Shown here one piece after another: positions 60,758 through 64,000 of a stretch of DNA of 64,000 nucleotides (within the stretch, counting starts at the first letter, position 1; the number at the start of each line of letters is the position of its first letter). The notes under the pieces are model-generated. The model was given only the letters and a program-made list of their open reading frames with translations. It was not told the origin of the DNA and did no database searches. The stretch spans positions 62,001 to 126,000 of the forward strand of contig DFMO01000015.1 of assembly GCA_002375695.1 (NCBI GenBank), in the 5' to 3' direction. The translations under genes were made by a program, and so were the position numbers. This DNA comes from Flavobacteriaceae bacterium UBA3591. GTDB lineage: Bacteria > Bacteroidota > Bacteroidia > Flavobacteriales > Flavobacteriaceae.

Positions 60758-63232
60758 CTACTTTTTACCCGATAAAATTTTGTGTTTTAACCTGCCTAAA
60801 AACCCCTTTGGCTTTACCTTGTCGTGATAACCTTGACCGTAGTTTCCGTAGGTACCATAGCCGTAGCCATACCCGTAACCATAGCCGTAACCATAAGCGC
60901 CACCAGACTTTTCGCTATAATCGTTTAACACGATGCTTATGTGTTTTACCTCGCCAGTTTTGTATTTTTCATTTACAAAAGCAAACATATTTTTATGGGT
61001 ATAGTTGTATCGCGCCATATATAAAGTGGCGTCCACGTGCCGTACCAATTCTAACGAATCTGAAACAATCCCCAAGGGTGGTGAGTCTAAAATAATATAG
61101 TCGTAACGGGCTTTAAGCGTGTCTATTAGCTCGTCTAATTTTTCACCAATAAGCAATTCGGAAGGATTGGGAGGAACCGGTCCTGCGGTAATAACATCTA
61201 AATGCTCCACTTCAGTTTTTTGAATTACCGTATCGAGCGAAGCTTCATTAATTAAATAATTTACTACTCCTAAATTGTTATTAATGTTGAAATCGTTAAA
61301 TATTTTCGGTTTCCGAAGGTCTAAACCTACCAATACCGTTTTCTTTTCGCTTAAGGCAAAAACCGAAGCTAAATTTATCGAGCAAAACGTTTTTCCTTCG
61401 CCACTAACCGAGCTGGTTACCAAAACGGTTTTGGCACCCGTAATTCCCTGCTTTTTATAGATAAATTGTAAACTTGAACGCAAGGCTCTAAACCCTTCGG
61501 CAATTGCCGACTTTGGTTCTTTTAACACAACCAAATTACTGTCAATTGGGTTTTTACCAATAATTCCCAACACCGGGATTTTAGTGCTCCGTTCCAAATC
61601 GGTCATTTTGCTAATTTTAGTATCTAAAAACGCCCGAACAAACACAAAAATAAACGGAAAGAAAAGCCCCATTAGGCCGGCCATCATGTAGTTTAGTTGG
61701 GTGTTAGGACCAATTTGCCCACCACCAGTATCTTTTGCCGAATCGATAATCATGACATCGCTAACATTGGCCGCTTTAACCAAGCCTGCCTCGCTGCGTT
61801 TTTCTAAAAACAAATTATACGTACCCTGACTTAAATTATAACGCCTTTCAATTTTTAATAAATCTTGCTGTTCGCTTGGCAGTTTTCTTATCTCACCTTC
61901 GTAGCGATTAATATCGCGGTTAATGGCGGATAACTCTTGATTTTTAAGGCTTTTTGACGAACGAATATTTTCTAATAAAACCGTTTTAACAGCATTAATA
62001 CGCCTGTCTATATCGTTAAAAATAGGAGCGCCTTCTTTAAAAGAATACTGAAGTTTATTACGCTCTTCGGCTAAGCTAATTATCTTCCCAACCCCCGAAA
62101 CCACACTCTCTTCCTGAATTCCGGCCACCGATGGCGCCGGCACATCGCTATAATCTGATCGACGCGTTAAATATTCTTCTAAGGTATTATAATAATTTAG
62201 CTCCCTGCTTACAGCCTCTTTCCGCAGGTCTAATTCGGTAAGTTTGGCGTTAATCTCTGTACCCTCTTCTTCGAGGTTAAAAATGGCGTTTTGGTTTTTA
62301 AATTTGTTTAATTCGTCTTCGACAGTAGACAATTCGGCCGATTTTACCGCGAGGCTACTATCGATAAAACGGATGGTTTTGGTTGCGAATAAGTTTTTTC
62401 GCTTTAACATATTTTCACTTAAAACTTGTACCGAAGTATTTAAATAATCTACCAATTGTGCTTTATTGTCGCCCGTAAGGCTTAGTCGTAGCACCGAAGA
62501 ACCTTTACTTTCGGCTTCTACGCGAATGCCCAAAAATCGCTTTACAATACCGTCGTAATTGGTAAAAGAGATATAATAAGGTTTTTCTGTTTGCGAAATT
62601 ACATCGGGGTTGGGTAAAAATACCCCGCTAAAAAACGGCAAGTTTATATGTTCGCCAATAGAATAATCTTTTGAAAAAACACCCCCGTCTACATACTTAG
62701 TAGAAATATCTTTAGTGCTATAATTTTGAAGTTGTAAGTTGCGACCTTCGCCAAAATCGGTGCTTAAATTAAAGTTTACCGAATCTTTAAAAACCACTTT
62801 AAACTCTTGGTTTAAAGCTTGGGGCTGGGTAGTGTCTACTTCAACAAAAAATGGGGTTTGGTTGTAGGCGTTAACTTTTTGATACTTCCCGTCTTTGCGG
62901 TAGTTTAAATAATACTGAAGGCGTTCTACAACCTTTTCGTTATGCGAGCGCGATTTAAGTGAAATTACTGCGGTATGCACCTTATCGGTAGTTCCGCCCC
63001 AATTAAAAGTTAAACTGGTATTTGAAGTAAAAAACGGATTTTGATCGTCTTTAATAGAAATCATATTCTCCATTCGGTACACTGGCAACTTACGTACGTT
63101 TATATAATACGCAATGGAAAATGCAATACCTAAAGACACTAAAAACAAGGGCCAATGGTTTATTAGCCGTACGAGAAAGGCTTTAAAATCGAAAGTAGTA
63201 TTAGATTCGCTTATTTCAAATTCCTCGTTCAT
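60758..63232 (-). CDS. wzc: Polysaccharide co-polymerase/tyrosine autokinase (Wzc/BY-kinase)
   Basis: 824 aa, ATG start. N-terminal helix (WPLFLVSLGIAFSIAYYINV), a large periplasmic coiled-coil Wzz-type region, second helix (MMAGLMGLFFPFIFVFVRAFLDT) and a cytoplasmic BY-kinase: Walker A VTSSVSGEGKTFCSINLASVF (about 600-620), Walker A' VLVGLDLRKPKIF, Walker B YDYIILDSPPLGIVSD. The C-terminus has a Tyr/Gly tail with alternating YG (about 777-800), the autophosphorylation cluster. It controls chain length and export together with Wza, whose gene lies 3 bases upstream. Confidence 0.95.
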   Translation of the reverse strand: MNEEFEISESNTTFDFKAFLVRLINHWPLFLVSLGIAFSIAYYINVRKLPVYRMENMISIKDDQNPFFTSNTSLTFNWGGTTDKVHTAVISLKSRSHNEKVVERLQYYLNYRKDGKYQKVNAYNQTPFFVEVDTTQPQALNQEFKVVFKDSVNFNLSTDFGEGRNLQLQNYSTKDISTKYVDGGVFSKDYSIGEHINLPFFSGVFLPNPDVISQTEKPYYISFTNYDGIVKRFLGIRVEAESKGSSVLRLSLTGDNKAQLVDYLNTSVQVLSENMLKRKNLFATKTIRFIDSSLAVKSAELSTVEDELNKFKNQNAIFNLEEEGTEINAKLTELDLRKEAVSRELNYYNTLEEYLTRRSDYSDVPAPSVAGIQEESVVSGVGKIISLAEERNKLQYSFKEGAPIFNDIDRRINAVKTVLLENIRSSKSLKNQELSAINRDINRYEGEIRKLPSEQQDLLKIERRYNLSQGTYNLFLEKRSEAGLVKAANVSDVMIIDSAKDTGGGQIGPNTQLNYMMAGLMGLFFPFIFVFVRAFLDTKISKMTDLERSTKIPVLGIIGKNPIDSNLVVLKEPKSAIAEGFRALRSSLQFIYKKQGITGAKTVLVTSSVSGEGKTFCSINLASVFALSEKKTVLVGLDLRKPKIFNDFNINNNLGVVNYLINEASLDTVIQKTEVEHLDVITAGPVPPNPSELLIGEKLDELIDTLKARYDYIILDSPPLGIVSDSLELVRHVDATLYMARYNYTHKNMFAFVNEKYKTGEVKHISIVLNDYSEKSGGAYGYGYGYGYGYGYGTYGNYGQGYHDKVKPKGFLGRLKHKILSGKK

Positions 63233-63235
63233 AAG

Positions 63236-64000
63236 TTATAATCTGGTAAAAAGTAAAATTGTAGTCACTAAAGCAGTTGCAACAGACACAAGCGTTGTAA
63301 ACGATTGTATACCCGTAGTACCTGTACCCAACGCCTTTTGTGGTAGCGGATTTACCAAAATTAAATCGTTTGGCTTTATATAGTAGTAAGGCGAATTCAT
63401 TGCTTCTAACTTGGTAAGGTCTATATGGTGAACGCGTTGTCCTGCCGGGTATTGCCTAATTATCACCACATTACTGCGGTCGCCAGTTTCGGTAATATCG
63501 CCGCTGTTGGCAATAGCTTCCATAATACTTACTCTGTCGCGGTAAATAATATTGCTGCCAGGGCTTTCAATTTCGCCATTGATGGTATACCGTATCCCCG
63601 CCAATTTTACGGTTACAAAAACATTGGCTTCGGCTTTAAAATAATCGCGAAGTAAAATTTCTTCAATTTGCTCCCGCACTTCATCTACCGTATAACCCAG
63701 TACATTCATCTCGCCCAAACTGGGGATTCTAATATTTCCGTGGTCGTCTACCACAAAACCGTCATAATACAAGCGTTCTTCGCCAGTAGCATTTGGGTTT
63801 GCATCGCTAATAGGGTTAAAAATACCTACAGTTTCTTGGTCTAAAGCTTTTACCCGAATGCTTAATAAATCGTTTACTTGTAAGCGATAAGGCTCTTGTT
63901 TTTTGCGCAAAAGTGGCTCAGCATCTACTGCTGTTGTGTCCTCTTGCAAATAGGTTAATTGTTTTGTCGTTACACAAGACGATGCGCATACAATAACTAT
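63236..64000 (-). CDS. wza: Polysaccharide export protein (Wza-like), 5' end cut by the window edge
   Basis: At least 254 aa; the frame continues past base 64000, and the visible N-terminus IVIVCASSCVTTKQL looks like a lipoprotein signal with a lipobox Cys (ASSC). Poly_export domain YRLQVNDLLSIRVKALDQETVGIFNP, then the SLBB-type domain NEYDGF-like DGFVVDDHGNIRIPSLGEMNVLGYTVDEVREQIEEIL, and a second SLBB-like stretch YTINGEIESPGSNIIYRDRVSIMEAI. The C-terminus ends in a hydrophobic helix (LVSVATALVTTILLF). It forms the outer-membrane channel for capsule or EPS. The gene starts outside the window and is followed by wzc. Confidence 0.92.
   Translation of the reverse strand: MVIVCASSCVTTKQLTYLQEDTTAVDAEPLLRKKQEPYRLQVNDLLSIRVKALDQETVGIFNPISDANPNATGEERLYYDGFVVDDHGNIRIPSLGEMNVLGYTVDEVREQIEEILLRDYFKAEANVFVTVKLAGIRYTINGEIESPGSNIIYRDRVSIMEAIANSGDITETGDRSNVVIIRQYPAGQRVHHIDLTKLEAMNSPYYYIKPNDLILVNPLPQKALGTGTTGIQSFTTLVSVATALVTTILLFTRL

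Overview
The window looks like a chromosomal segment of a marine-type flavobacterium (Bacteroidota, Flavobacteriaceae; the genus cannot be fixed from this sequence). The basis is AT-rich DNA, TAnnTTTG -7 promoter boxes in place of Shine-Dalgarno sites, a type IX secretion (T9SS) cargo with a type B C-terminal domain, a PorV2-like outer-membrane protein, a CarboxypepD_reg-like surface protein, a dual cyclophilin-FKBP, a DUF4105/Lnb-type protein, and long glycosyltransferase operons. No rRNA, tRNA, complete IS or CRISPR array was seen.

Layout. 1-3012: end of a thioredoxin-like gene, a perfect-palindrome terminator, the dual peptidyl-prolyl isomerase and a two-gene ABC exporter. 3141-7758: a T9SS cargo protein facing a CarboxypepD-vWA protein, with a 49-bp tandem repeat between them. 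7878-16135: a lipopolysaccharide (LPS) core-type cluster (Kdo-kinase-like protein, GT9, a tandem-duplicated GT2 protein, a methyltransferase, two WaaE-like GT2s, GT4, GT2). 16128-28194: mostly housekeeping genes (tsaC, cca, heme A synthase, a pRiA4b ORF-3 protein, a nucleoid-associated protein, recQ, kdsD/kpsF, tatC, a carboxymuconolactone decarboxylase family gene, lptB, pssA) plus a frameshifted GxxExxY gene. 28381-30713: a PorV2-like protein and a Lnb/DUF4105 protein.

30928-58663 is one long minus-strand surface-polysaccharide locus. It holds a priming polyprenyl-phosphate sugar transferase, an O-antigen ligase/polymerase-like protein, about 14 glycosyltransferases (mostly GT2 and GT4), a GtrA/GtrB/GT39-like trio, neuA-neuB-neuC for a CMP-nonulosonic (sialic-acid-like) sugar, two methyltransferases and the Wzm/Wzt ABC exporter. 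Many junctions are ATGA or 1-11-bp overlaps, which suggests co-transcription from upstream of wzm. Beyond it, a membrane TPR-HTH protein is divergent from wzm, and wzc and wza lie on the minus strand at the right edge. A plausible working order is: NeuC/B/A make the activated acidic sugar, the glycosyltransferases assemble the glycan on the lipid primed by the 30928 protein, and Wzm/Wzt and/or Wza/Wzc export it; KdsD and LptB serve LPS synthesis and transport.

Most worth a second look are small gene cassettes bounded by inverted arrays of 7-9-bp tandem repeats: a four-helix-bundle (S23/IVP-like) gene lodged exactly between wzm and wzt (perfect 13-bp, near-perfect 19-bp inverted repeat), and a GxxExxY (PD-(D/E)XK-like) pseudogene flanked by CTTTGTG-type arrays. 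A third, apparently gene-less array of the same style lies just upstream of cca. Also notable are a 28-bp palindromic-type repeat inserted in frame in a glycosyltransferase, and two adjacent GT2 genes with nearly identical N-terminal halves but unrelated C-termini.
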